Source: Pigoraptor vietnamica (Eukaryota; Opisthokonta; Filasterea). Taken from it: 36,368 nt of DNA. The notes under the pieces are model-generated. The model did no database searches, was not told the DNA's origin, and saw only the letters and a list, made by a program, of their open reading frames with translations. The position numbers and the translations under genes are program-made. Each line of letters starts with the position of its first letter. Within the stretch, counting starts at the first letter, position 1. Shown one piece after another: positions 22,398 through 31,663 of the stretch. The stretch spans positions 1-36,368 of the forward strand of contig CALSCQ010002322.1 in assembly GCA_943704525.1 (NCBI GenBank). Reading direction: 5' to 3'.

Positions 22398-23628
22398 GCG
22401 AAAGGCAGATCACCGGGCAAGGCCGCGCCAGAGGGACCGCATAAAGTTCTCCGGGTTAGTGAGGCGCGTTGCTTGAAGGGAAGGTTGGATTTCGAATCAC
22501 GTTTCTGGGCCCCACAATTCGCCCGGAGCTTTACGTCGCTGACGATCGGATAACGTTAAAACAGATTGGAGAACAGAGGTGGACGCTGTTATGTGTCGGC
22601 ATAAGCGCGAGAAAAAAGCGAATAAGGATGCCGTTGTGCGCGTCCGCAGGAGGGCGGGTAAGCCGGAAGGAAGCGTCCAATGCGTGCGAGCGAGTGTGTG
22701 TGTGTGTGCGCGCGCGTGGCCAAAGCGGGCTGAGAGCGGCAGCAATGGGCGAAGGAACCACAGAAAATTCGGTGGCAGAGCTCCCCCAGAGTATCGCGAA
22801 ATAATTGCAAGGCTCCATACAATTTTCATACTTAGTGCAGCAGTGTAATAAAATGGTGGACGGGTAACAGGCAGTCTGGGATCTTCGCCGTTCGATCGCG
22901 CGTCTTGAATTGACCGATTTCACTTTTTATGCCCAAAATTTGGACGTAGCCCAATTTTTGAGGGGATAACCCGTGACGTCATGGATACAGTGCCGCCAAA
23001 AATCGGATGTTTCGCGCCATTTCAAATTTCGAACACGTTGGCGCCACAAATTCGCGCGCTTTTTGTGTATCACAAGGTGTGGTGGCAGTTGATTCAATTC
23101 AGTTGCAACAAGGACAGTTTCCCCGAAAAACGATCCTCTTAACGTCCGACAGCTTCTTCAGTATCCCGTGAACAAAATGTGTCTGCTATTTCTTGTTTCG
23201 CCAAACGCTGGGACGCCGTGCAGCAAGCGCGAACGCAATTATGCGCGAAAATAAGGGAGATAATGCGCCGCCGTATCAGTCATTAAAAAAAATATGGTCG
23301 CCAAAAATACCGAAGGACAGTTTCGAGTCCGCAATACAATACGCATTAGACTTAGAGCGAAGAAAGCGAGCATGAATTAACTTAGCGGGCTCACTTAGAA
23401 GAGTCAGCCGAGGGAGGCAAGAGGACTGAATAATAAAGCGCCGAGCAGTACAGGCCCGTCCGGCAGCAGCCCGACGGCGACACTGGCCATCCAACATAGC
23501 TTAGTGTACACAGCTTAAAAGGCGACTTAACCATAAGAAAAAGATAGGAACGCTGATAAGTCAAATAAGAAAGATCGGCCGTCTTGCCGGCCCGCCGGAC
23601 GACCGTGCACCGGAACGTCGATATCACA
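22398..23628. promoter_or_regulatory. 1.2-kb intergenic region with CRE- and E2F-like sites
   Basis: Lies upstream of the SERTA-like gene and downstream of the CCCH gene, both on the minus strand. A perfect cAMP-response-type palindrome TGACGTCA is at 22974-22981. E2F-like sequences follow: TTTCGCGCC at 23010-23018, TTGGCGCCA near 23038 and TCGCGCGCTTTTT near 23052. The stretch 22910-23130 is richer in AT than the genes. A short plus-strand frame, 23241-23375 (44 codons from ATG, Lys-rich, containing KIWSPKIPKDSF), has no recognised relative. The rest should include the 3' untranslated region of the CCCH gene. Confidence 0.4.
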
Positions 23629-25212
23629 TCACACGACCGGCTCCGCCAACGCATGGAATATGGGGAGACGCTTCGTGGAAGCCGTCGAGGCGCCGCTCGA
23701 AGACTGCTCCGTCGCGCCCGTCAAGGCCTTGTCGTCTGCCGGCGCCGCAAGCCGCTCCGACGACCAATCCTTTGCGCCCACCCCGGATGCACCGGCGGGG
23801 AGCTTCTCGGCGGTGGGTGAGGGGTGGCCGTTCGGAAGTACAAACTTCCGCTGGCGCTCCGCAATGTCCGGCGACGCGCTGAGTTCGCTGACGCCTTCCG
23901 GTCCAAGGCGGGGCTGCGAAAAGTAAGCGGCGACCATCACGCCGCCGCGTGATTCGTCGCGGGAGTCGGCCACGACTCGCCCGCTTGGGGAAGAGCGCAA
24001 CGACGTGGAAACATCGCGCGGCGACGCTTCCTTATCGCCGACAGCTCCGTAGTAATGCGCGGGAGCGCTGCTGGGAGGCGAGGAGCCAACAATCGACTCG
24101 GACCACAGCGACGAGCTCCCACCGCGATACATCAAGTCGGCGTGCACCTGAGCGGAAGGCGCGGACGAACCATAACCGAAGACGGACGTCTCTTTCGAGG
24201 GCAACAACCCATCAACACGTGGAGGCGACGAGCGCAGCGACGGAGGGGCGGATTCGGCGAACCCAACGCCGCCCAAAACGTTTTGTGCGAGTTGCGCGGG
24301 AGGGTATTGCATGCCACCGGCCGACTGCGCCCCAGGAAAGAACGACGGCGCCGAAGAGGAGGCATACTGCGGACGACGAATCGATTCACCGCCCGGCTGC
24401 CCCTGCGCGGCCGGCATGTACACGGGTGGCTGTTGTCCAGGGGCGCCGTAGTACTGCTCGTTCTGCGCCTGAGGCACGCGACCCCCCCCCAGCGACATGT
24501 TGCCGAATTGGGGCGTCAGGTCGGCGACACCGCCCACCATGACCGCCGCGGCGACTTGCTGGCTCTGGCTGAGCTTCTGCTGCTGCTGCTGGAGCATCTG
24601 TAGGTGGACCGGGTGCATGGCGACGGAAGGGACCTGCACCTGCATCTCGTCGAGCGAGTGGATGAAGTGGCAACGGGTGCCGTACGGGCACGTCCCGATC
24701 GTGTGGTAGGTGCGACAGAGCGACGTCTTGTACTTGGGGTGGCGCGCGAGTTGCCGCAGCTCGTTACGACCGTGCGCGAACTGACACTTGTCCTTGTACT
24801 TGCAGAAGCCCGTCTCCTGGAACGAGTGGCAGAGCTCCGTCTTGTAAAGGCTGTTGTTCACGGGCCCGTTGCCCCTCTTGCGCGCCTCCTGCGACTGCTG
24901 CTGGTGTTGCTGGTTGACCATTGTCTGGCGCGTGAGGAGTTGCTGCGACATGTTCGAACCAGCCGGCGAGGTCCCCGCGTACGTCGGCGGATATCCCCCC
25001 GCTTGGCGCCCGTACTGCTGCTGCTGCGCGTGGACGCTGTTTTGCGCCGCATCGCCCGCGAGAAAGGGCCCGCCATAATGCGCCGTGGCGTAGAACTGCG
25101 GCACCGCCATGCCACCGGCCACTTGCGCGACGCTGTGATTCGCAGAAACGTCGCCGGCGACTGAACGCAACAGGCCTGGGTACTGCTGCTGCTGCTGTTG
25201 TTGTTGTTGCAT
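23629..25212 (-). CDS. Tristetraprolin-like tandem CCCH zinc-finger RNA-binding protein
   Basis: TTP/ZFP36 proteins bind AU-rich elements in mRNA 3' regions and promote deadenylation and decay. This is one uninterrupted exon of 527 residues. The start was placed at the ATG opening a glutamine run ([13 protein letters not shown]). The frame stays open 67 codons further upstream, but that part is Arg/Pro-rich and looks untranslated. Residues about 124-190 (24843-24640) hold two fingers with exact TTP spacing: C-x8-C-x5-C-x3-H ([20 protein letters not shown]), an 18-residue linker, and a second C-x8-C-x5-C-x3-H ([20 protein letters not shown]). The lead-in KTELC is as in TTP; the second is KTSLC. 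Flanks are Gln-, Ser-, Pro- and Gly-rich low complexity, with Ser-Pro/Ser-Ser sites that may be phosphorylated. It is longer than animal TTP (about 330 residues). Finger identity is secure. Confidence 0.92.
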   Translation of the reverse strand: MQQQQQQQQQYPGLLRSVAGDVSANHSVAQVAGGMAVPQFYATAHYGGPFLAGDAAQNSVHAQQQQYGRQAGGYPPTYAGTSPAGSNMSQQLLTRQTMVNQQHQQQSQEARKRGNGPVNNSLYKTELCHSFQETGFCKYKDKCQFAHGRNELRQLARHPKYKTSLCRTYHTIGTCPYGTRCHFIHSLDEMQVQVPSVAMHPVHLQMLQQQQQKLSQSQQVAAAVMVGGVADLTPQFGNMSLGGGRVPQAQNEQYYGAPGQQPPVYMPAAQGQPGGESIRRPQYASSSAPSFFPGAQSAGGMQYPPAQLAQNVLGGVGFAESAPPSLRSSPPRVDGLLPSKETSVFGYGSSAPSAQVHADLMYRGGSSSLWSESIVGSSPPSSAPAHYYGAVGDKEASPRDVSTSLRSSPSGRVVADSRDESRGGVMVAAYFSQPRLGPEGVSELSASPDIAERQRKFVLPNGHPSPTAEKLPAGASGVGAKDWSSERLAAPADDKALTGATEQSSSGASTASTKRLPIFHALAEPVV

Positions 25213-26308
25213 GTCCGCCGGCCGGCGCAGGGCCTTACACTGGCCGATCAAATTTCGGGTGAGTACCTTCCGCACCAACCGATGTCGTGCTAACATGCAC
25301 CGAACAGGACAGTACCTTGCCGGCGGGCGATGGCAGCGTCTCGGTCTCCGGTCAGCAACGACGGCCGGTCCGCTGCAGGCCGTCGGTGCTTCAGCCCGGC
25401 CCCTAATATTCAAGCCTTACGCTGTACTTGGCCGCCGCGGGATACTCCTATCGTAATTAATCGCAGGCGATTCCACAATTCGCCGCGCAAAACGATTGGC
25501 GCTGAAGCCGCAGTGCCGTCAGTTATCAGTACCCGGGCCGGCCCGTTCGACTGAGCCGCTGGTCACGGCCGTTGCGTGCTGGTGTCCTACCACGTATTCC
25601 GGAGCAAAACCGGCGCGAATGCCATGCGAAAGGTGTGTCGCGAGACTGTGTATGCGTGCGTGTGGGTGCGTTGTGTGTACAGTATGGCGCCACGATGTTT
25701 CAATCCGCACCACTATTGTATGGCCAATGTATGGAACGGATTTGCCATACATTTGACAGGTGCTGACACCCGGGACTCTTAGATTGGCCACCCGTGGTAA
25801 TTGGTGCTGAAATCGGGGTGAACGTCAAAATATTCCGCTCGATGTCAAGAGATGGGAGATTAGAATAACTCCCGGAACGTACTAATAATTCCCAGTTTCA
25901 TACACTTTTCATACAAAAAATAAATCTCACCACAGCTTGGCGCACCACAAATCTCGCGCGCGATATAACATCTGCCGAGATCTCGCCAACAAGTTACCGA
26001 AAGCTCGCTAATAAATTGTCAGTTCACAGTTTATCCGAAATCTCGCTTGACGGTTGCTGGGCCACCGGACAAGAAATTTCCATATCTGGTCTCCTCCGCG
26101 CTGTGGTTGCGCCTCGCCCAATTTGCTGACTCCACGCTGTGGTCGCACCATGTGTCGCTGCTTGGAGACGTCGTGCCCTTGCAAACAAAAACCGGGTGAT
26201 CGCACAGTAGCCGTGTAGTGGGTGGCGGACTTGTCTGCGACTTGTTTCGCGGCGCATGGGCACATTGGAGATTCCCCCACCTCGTGCGACTTTCGCGCGA
26301 TCGCGTGC
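25213..26308. promoter_or_regulatory. Divergent promoter region between CCCH and PA-TM-RING genes
   Basis: About 1.1 kb between outward-facing starts. From 25860 to 26050 it is AT-rich and contains repeated short elements of the form A-[AT]-CTCGC (near 25949, 25977, 26000 and 26037). The part next to the CCCH start may be its 5' untranslated region. No gene was recognised. Confidence 0.4.
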
Positions 26309-27700
26309 ATGAAGATGGACAGTAGTAGGTTGGCCCTCTTGGCGGTTTTCTCGCTGGCGTTGGTGCTTTCATTAGCACGCGTGGCGAGCGCGGGTTCGGT
26401 GTACACGTGCGCCACCGTGCGCATCTCGTCCGCTCACGGGGCGTTCACTACCCTCACGGGTCTGTACACGTCCATGTCGCTCCCGCAACGCGCGGACGGG
26501 GCGCTGTTTTACGCGCAGCCGACGGACGCATGTCAGACGGTGACGCGCCACAATACCTCTTGGATTGCGCTGGTAGACAACTGCGCGGGCGATGCGTGTG
26601 CCGTTGACACAAAAATGAGGAACATTGTCGCCGCGGGCGCCAAGGGGATCATCTTCGTCGGCTGCGACGCCACGAGAGACATTCCGCTTATTCTCACGGT
26701 CAGCTTCTCTCAGACGCCCTCCGTGGCCCTCAGCGGTGCGTCGGGTTCGACCATTCGGGACTTGCTGTCGGCAAGCGGCGACGATTACCGCGCCTCGTTC
26801 GAGTCGGACAGCTCGTGCGACCAGCAGAAAGTGACGTCGCCGACGTGGTTGCTGTACACGGGCGTCGTGCTCCTGATTATCTGCATCGGGTCGCTGCTGG
26901 CCGTTGCCTTTTACTTCATTTATCGCCGGCGCTACCTTCGCGCTCGGAGGGTCCGCATTGTTGTCCAAAAGCGGCCCTCGCCCGCGCTGCTGGACGCCGT
27001 CCGCCGCATCCCGACGTTCACCGTCGGAACGGAATCGGACACGGAGCGCGGATATGCCGCGGATTCGTGCGCCGTGTGTCTGGACGACTATGAGGCTGGT
27101 CAGATCGCGCGCATCCTGCCGTGCAAGCACTGCTTTCACGTCGACTGCGTGGACCGGTGGCTCATCTCGCACGGGACGTGCCCGCTTTGCAAGGCGGAGG
27201 TCATGCGTGCGCTTCTTGGAGACGCCGAAATGTGGACGACCGTCATTGAGAGCGCAGGTGACAACGGAAACGCGGATCCCGCTGCCGCGCAGGCCGTGGC
27301 GGTGCTGCAGGAGGCGGGATTGCTGCACATTGACCTCGAGGCGTCGCGCTTCGGTCGGCTCGGCCTGCAACACGCGCCCTCCGCGATCCTTGCGGCGGTC
27401 CCTTCGGATGTGATCGCGGCGGCGGCGGCGGCGCAGGCGGGCGGAGAGGCCGTCGAGATGGTGGACCTCTCGCCAGAGGCGCGTCGCAGGCGCGCGGAAG
27501 ACATCCGTGGGGGGAACGCGTGGGGCGAGGGCAGCAGCGCGGGGGGTTCGGGCTCTCGCGTGAGTCCCCGTGTGAGCGCCGTGTCGGACGTTTCGGACGT
27601 GAATCTCCCACGCGCGTCCGTCGTGGGCGTCGAGGACGATTCGGATCTTGACGTCGAGATTATCGGAGAGATTCGCGTGGTTGAGCACTCCTCGCAATGA
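26309..27700 (+). CDS. PA-TM-RING E3 ubiquitin ligase (RNF13/GRAIL-like)
   Basis: Single-exon gene of 463 residues. The first usable ATG gives MKMDSSRLALLAVFSLALV, a clear signal peptide ending near ARVASA. The luminal part, about residues 30-175, fits a protease-associated (PA) domain: ADGALFYAQP, SWIALVDNCAGDA, AGAKGIIFVGCDA, IPLILTVSFSQTP. A membrane helix at about 180-205 (TGVVLLIICIGSLLAVAFYF) is followed by YRRRYLRARR. Residues 254-294 form a complete C3H2C3 RING-H2: CAVCLDDYEAG, ILPCKHCFHVDCVDRWL, GTCPLCK. The tail has an Ala-rich run and a Ser/Gly/Asp-rich end. This order is that of the PA-TM-RING ligases, which sit in endosomal or secretory membranes and ubiquitinate membrane clients. 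A 441-residue antisense frame over the gene is a composition shadow. Confidence 0.94.
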   Translation: MKMDSSRLALLAVFSLALVLSLARVASAGSVYTCATVRISSAHGAFTTLTGLYTSMSLPQRADGALFYAQPTDACQTVTRHNTSWIALVDNCAGDACAVDTKMRNIVAAGAKGIIFVGCDATRDIPLILTVSFSQTPSVALSGASGSTIRDLLSASGDDYRASFESDSSCDQQKVTSPTWLLYTGVVLLIICIGSLLAVAFYFIYRRRYLRARRVRIVVQKRPSPALLDAVRRIPTFTVGTESDTERGYAADSCAVCLDDYEAGQIARILPCKHCFHVDCVDRWLISHGTCPLCKAEVMRALLGDAEMWTTVIESAGDNGNADPAAAQAVAVLQEAGLLHIDLEASRFGRLGLQHAPSAILAAVPSDVIAAAAAAQAGGEAVEMVDLSPEARRRRAEDIRGGNAWGEGSSAGGSGSRVSPRVSAVSDVSDVNLPRASVVGVEDDSDLDVEIIGEIRVVEHSSQ

Positions 27701-28208
27701 GGAGCTTTGTTTTGACCTAGGAGTGAGAGAGGGTCTACTCTCTGCGCCGTTGCTGCGCGTCCTGCGGCTGCGTATCGTTGCGTTGGCTCTGCGTTTTTAC
27801 TCTCTGCGTTTTTACTCTCTGTCCGCCCGTCGTGTAGACGGGTCGACTTGCCTTCCATTTCTATTGAAAACTGCAGCCGAAAGGCCCAACCTTTGAAATT
27901 CAGAAATTCATGTTTGCTTGGTGTTCATTGCTTCCGTTCCCGTCAAACCACTATGTCGGAGTGCTTTCGCAAACCAACAGTCTGGCAGAATACAGCCGCG
28001 GGCGGTGGACGCACTGCAGACGTGCCTCACGGCAGCCGATTATTGGACAGCCCGAAGGTTGGGAGAGAGAGCGACGTGATGAGGAGTGCGCGCTGGTCAC
28101 CGCCTGTTGCACTGTCTCCTCCACGTCGCAGGATGGGACTGCTGCGACAGCATCGGCAAAAAGCTAGAGGTGGTTTCTCAGAGGCGCCAAATTTGTGGGC
28201 AGCCTTTG
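27701..28208. other. Convergent intergenic gap
   Basis: About 500 bp between the stop codons of the PA-TM-RING gene and the CINP-like gene. It contains a small tandem repeat of TTTTTACTCTCTG near 27793-27822. Both 3' untranslated regions must lie here. No gene was recognised. Confidence 0.5.
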
Positions 28209-29791
28209 TCATGAACCACTTATGAGTTTGACGATGTCGACGACTGCGCGCGGACAAGAGAAAGTAAGATGAAAGTCTGTCACAGAGACAGAAGTACATT
28301 GCACATCGCGCACCAATTTTACGTCCCGTCGACGTCGCCGACCACCCGTCAATCACCGCTTGAACAGACGCTGTGGAGGCATACGATATGCCGGAGAGAA
28401 GCCGCAGGCGCTCTTCATAAGTGGATCACATCGACGAACAAAGGGTTAAGGAATACGAAAGGGTTGCGCTCTTGGCAGCAATGTAAGCATGTCAGCGAAG
28501 CAGTCAAACGGCAGACGCGATCTCGTGCGACAACGACCGGCGGATATTCGGCTGAAAAGGCGCGCGCAATATCCCGCGACCACTCGGAGTAATCCGCGAT
28601 CGACGGCGTTTCCGCGGTGCGCCTGCAGAGCACTGTGGCGTCGTAGTGACCTGCGTGGAGAGAGTAGGAGAGAGCGGACGTGAGGCCAATTCACACAACG
28701 CACATGTGCGCGTATCCACTCTGTGCAAGAAGCCATGCTATGTGAACAAAAGCATGCGGATTTCAGTTGCTGACATGACAACCTCAACTCACCGGCGAGA
28801 CGCTGACACTCGGCGTCGATTTCGTCGCACGCCCTACATACGAGGTCCTTCGCCTCTTCGAGCCGCCGCCTGTGAGGTATCGCACAGATCAGCTTCCAAG
28901 CGACCACGGGCGCTGGTCTGCACGGCGTGCATGCACATGCGCTGACGACATCACAACAGCCATCGCGTGCGGCAAACCCACAGGTCGAGCCATACGCCAC
29001 GCATGATCTTCTCGGCGTCGTCGATGTGCAAGGCCACCACGCGGTCAGGCACGCCATCAAACTGCGCAAGAACGCCCCAACCCGTCGACCCGCCGCGGAA
29101 TACGGCGCTGAGAGTGTTGTGGCCAGCTGCCGACGGCGACGAAGCGGTGAACGCTCGGGATTGCGAAGCTGTTGGTGGTCGTGTGGACGAAACGCTGGCA
29201 TCCTCGATCGGTTGGATCGCCCGCAGAGTGTCGAGACGCTCCACGACCGACACCACACTCCTGCATTGAGCGAAATACACGCAACAACCGTCTTAAACCG
29301 CAAAGCTACAATGCGAGTTCAATTGCATGGCCGCACATCTGGCACAAACACGCGCAGCGGCACCGGCGAATGTATTCTCACCCGAGCAGAGCAACAGCGC
29401 TCACGGTCAGCGCATTCCACATGGTCGCGCTGTTGTTAAGTCCCTCCATACGCGTCGCACATCTGCGAAAAACTGCTTACTGGATGCGGGACTCACACAC
29501 ACTGTGTACGCCTACAGCCCCCACCATACCAATACATATATTCTCTCACTGCATTCACACTCGCAATATGTTACGGATCATGCGAACACACGCACTATCT
29601 CACACGCACAATCGAAACAGCGCCCACTTTTGCAAAACCTTGAGTACGTCCGCCGGCAATTCTTCGTCAGCGCCAGTGCTCTGAGATGCTGCCGAACCCT
29701 TTGCACTTGGTGTCGCACGCGCGGGGGGGTCGGCGCCTGTGCGCGACCCCGAAGGGCGGGACGGAGACGCCTGCGCCCCCTTCTTCTTCAT
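28209..29791 (-). CDS. CINP-like helical protein (tentative)
   Basis: Exons on the minus strand: 29791-29628, 29462-29382, 29260-28955, 28869-28793, 28650-28548, 28420-28323, 28243-28209; 287 residues with matching phases. The N-terminus is disordered (MKKKGAQASPSRPSGSR) and is followed by ELPADVLKVLQKCATRMEGL. A Ser/Thr/Ala-rich middle precedes helices RRLEEAKDLVCRACDEIDAE and EWSRDIARAFSADYEERLRL. The end, QAVIDGWSATSTGLVDIVKL, resembles the last part of CDK2-interacting protein CINP (aromatic, then Y-x-x-E-L-x-L, later W), which acts in replication-checkpoint and ribosome-assembly contexts. The likeness is weak. Splicing between the fifth and sixth exons uses an AT-AC intron. Without it the frame would read on into Cys- and Phe-rich residues and stop after about 40 codons. 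The gene shares its promoter with GMF. Confidence 0.6.
28421..28547 (-). other. U12-type AT-AC intron in the CINP-like gene
   Basis: On the minus strand the donor is GA|ATATCCGCC, the branch site is TTCCTTAAC (exact consensus, complement at about 28445-28453), and the acceptor is GATCCAC|T, which fits YCCAC. The branch-to-acceptor distance is about 24 nt, slightly long. Splicing is in phase and turns the frame into a helical segment. Confidence 0.72.
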
Positions 29792-30017
29792 GCTGCCTCA
29801 TCCGTACGTCAAGAGCACGGCACACCGTTTGAAGCAAATGTTGGTGTGTCGGCATGGCCAGCAGCAAATGTGTAACACCGAGATCTCGGATGAAAGTTCA
29901 GTGTTTACCCCATTTCAACGAAAAAAAAAGATTAGTGAAATCGCTGACGTTGAAACACTTTTTGGACGGGATTTGCTGTTTGTCGCCCTTCGTTGGAAGC
30001 GGTAGAAGTAGAAGAAG
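29792..30017. promoter_or_regulatory. Compact divergent promoter between CINP-like and GMF genes
   Basis: Only about 226 bp separate the two outward-facing ATGs, so the genes probably share one bidirectional promoter. No specific motif was recognised. Confidence 0.45.
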
Positions 30018-31142
30018 ATGGTGGGCACATTGGTGGAATCGTTCTCTTGTTCGGCCGCGTGGACGTTCGAATTCGTTTTTCCGTTTGCTGACCTCGTTGC
30101 TGGTTTTTGGGGCTTCGTGAATTCACAATCGCAGTCCAAGATCGAGGTGTGCGAGGTTGATCCAGAGGTCATTTCGCTTCTGAAGAAGTTTCGCTTCCGC
30201 AAGGAGAAGAACAGCGCCGCCATCATCCGTGGGTATTGAGCGCTATTGTGTGTGTTCCGAAACTTGCACTGCGATCGCCTGTGAAAGACGACTGTGCGCG
30301 TGAAAGGCGCGTGCACGTCGCTGCTTCGGCTGTTCCATTGACGATGATTTTGGGCACTGCACGCGACAGTGAAGATCGATCCGAAGGAGCTGAAGGTCGT
30401 TCTTGACGAGGAGTACCAGGATGTGACGATTGAGGACGTGGCAAGGGAGCTTCCCGAAGCCTTCCCGAGATATCCGCCCGCCGATGTTCTTGAATCACTT
30501 ACTCTCTCGCGCACACACACACATTCGCATTCACGTTCACACACGATACGTGCATGCACACGCACACGCACACGCATATACGCTTGTAGTGCTCCATCGA
30601 CATCGCCATTTGGTGGTCTTATTTCGCATTCGCGTCTATACTCGTAGCGAAAAAAAAGGTCATCCTTAACCTTGTGTCCTGTGAGCACGTATGTCATCTA
30701 CACGCTTCCGCACTCTCACGGCGACGGACGCGTCTCGTACCCTCTCCTCTTTATCTTTGTCAGCCCATCGGGTAAGTGTCAGTTGTGCCACTCGATCCGT
30801 GTCTTTTTATATCTTAAGGCTTCGCAATTTCCGTCGCTGGTTTGCTTTCGTGTTCGTTCGCGCATACGGAATACCTTGTTGCGACCTATTGTCAATGGGC
30901 TTTGCTGTGTGTCCGTTGCAGGCACCAAACCCGACCTCCAGATGATGTACTCTGGCACAAAGACATCCCTCGTCAAGCACATCGAAGTCACGAAGGTACG
31001 ATCTCACCGTGTGCAAAGTATCACTCGGAAGAAAGGAAAGGGTTTGACTGACCCTAGTGGTATGGCGCAGGTCTTTGAGATCCGAAACACGGACGAGCTG
31101 AACGACGCGTGGCTTCAGGAGAAGCTGGCCTACTTCAAGTGA
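30018..31142 (+). CDS. GMF: Glia maturation factor (ADF-homology, Arp2/3 debranching)
   Basis: GMF binds the Arp2/3 complex and removes actin branches. Exons: 30018-30020, 30135-30228, 30370-30469, 30689-30771, 30922-30995, 31071-31142; 141 residues, the usual family length. The sequence follows animal GMF closely: VCEVDPEVISLLKKFRFRKE, NSAAII, LKVVLDEEY, DGRVSYPLLFIFVSP, MMYSGTKTSLVKHIEVTKVF, EIRNTDELNDAWLQEKL. Exon 1 is the start codon alone (ATG followed by GTGGGC), joined to TCCAAG so that the protein begins MSKIEVCE. Between PEAFPR and YVIYTLP no GT donor exists. The only join that restores the GMF alignment is an AT-AC intron. Identity is very secure; the one-codon first exon rests on phase and homology. 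Confidence 0.95.
30470..30688 (+). other. U12-type AT-AC intron in GMF
   Basis: The donor is CCGAG|ATATCCGCCC. The branch site is TCCTTAAC at 30663-30670, an exact consensus, with about 18 nt to the acceptor GAGCAC|GTATG. The join gives PRYVIYT, aligned without gaps to the PRF-IVYS region of animal GMF. The intron carries a CA-rich microsatellite near 30510-30580. Confidence 0.88.
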
Positions 31143-31268
31143 GGCGCCTTTGCGCATCTTGTTGTCACTAGTAAAGAGGTGGAAGCCTTGTGCTGTGAGA
31201 AGATGAACAGGGGGCTGGCGAGGAAACCGGGCCCTAGCCGAGAAATGCAACTGAAAACCACGGGAACG

Positions 31269-31305
<37 letters not shown>

Positions 31306-31663
31306 CGTGACACACCACGTGACGATCCCTATGGCAACAGGCTGTCTTGGTGGTTGGATCAACACCGGGTAAGCCAATTCACTGGCGGAGGTGGCAGGCA
31401 GCGTGCAGTCCTTGCGCCCTTTCATTCCCAAAAAACGAGTCGCACAGAGTCCCCTGCTGGACATAGGGGCCGTCGCCTGTATACAGAGTAGCCCGACTCG
31501 AGCGCACCGGGGCTTTGAGGTCAAGGAACGGTCGCCAATTTCACATCGCTCGACCTGGGGTAGGGTTGCCGTGGATCACACAAAGCACTGAGTTCTTTTC
31601 GCCGAAGTCCGCCCGTCGTCGCGGGCATTGCGCGTGCGCTGGGCGTTTACACGGTGCGCAGCG
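31143..31663. promoter_or_regulatory. Intergenic region with A34 run and paired CACGTG boxes
   Basis: Lies between GMF and the DUF4795 gene, both on the plus strand. A run of 34 A (31269-31302) is followed at once by TCACGTGACACACCACGTGA, which holds two CACGTG E-boxes (31304-31309 and 31316-31321) in an imperfect 20-bp palindrome. No gene was recognised in the rest. Confidence 0.5.
31269..31302. repeat. Homopolymer run of 34 A
   Basis: Uninterrupted A on the plus strand, about 130 bp after the GMF stop codon. It could be a simple-sequence expansion or the tail of an old retroposed copy. No flanking target-site duplication was seen, so the first is favoured. Confidence 0.9.

Noticed and set aside
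24985-24997. ATATCCGCC on the minus strand inside the CCCH gene, identical to the AT-AC donors
   Set aside because: The frame stays open and coding-like on both sides (GGYPPTYAG), and no TCCTTAAC branch site was noticed downstream.
25212-25413. A start 67 codons upstream for the CCCH gene
   Set aside because: The extra part is Arg/Pro/Cys-rich without pattern; the ATG before the glutamine run is the natural start.
26372-27697. 441-codon minus-strand frame opposite the PA-TM-RING gene
   Set aside because: It is Arg-rich with no domain, and mirrors the GC-rich third positions of the real gene.
30430-30669. Frame continuing GMF past PRY into PPADVLESLTLSRTH
   Set aside because: It leaves the GMF alignment at once and runs into CA-repeat translation; the AT-AC splice restores the family sequence.
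31143-31302. A34 run as the tail of a retroposed gene copy
   Set aside because: No coding remnant upstream and no target-site duplication were seen.
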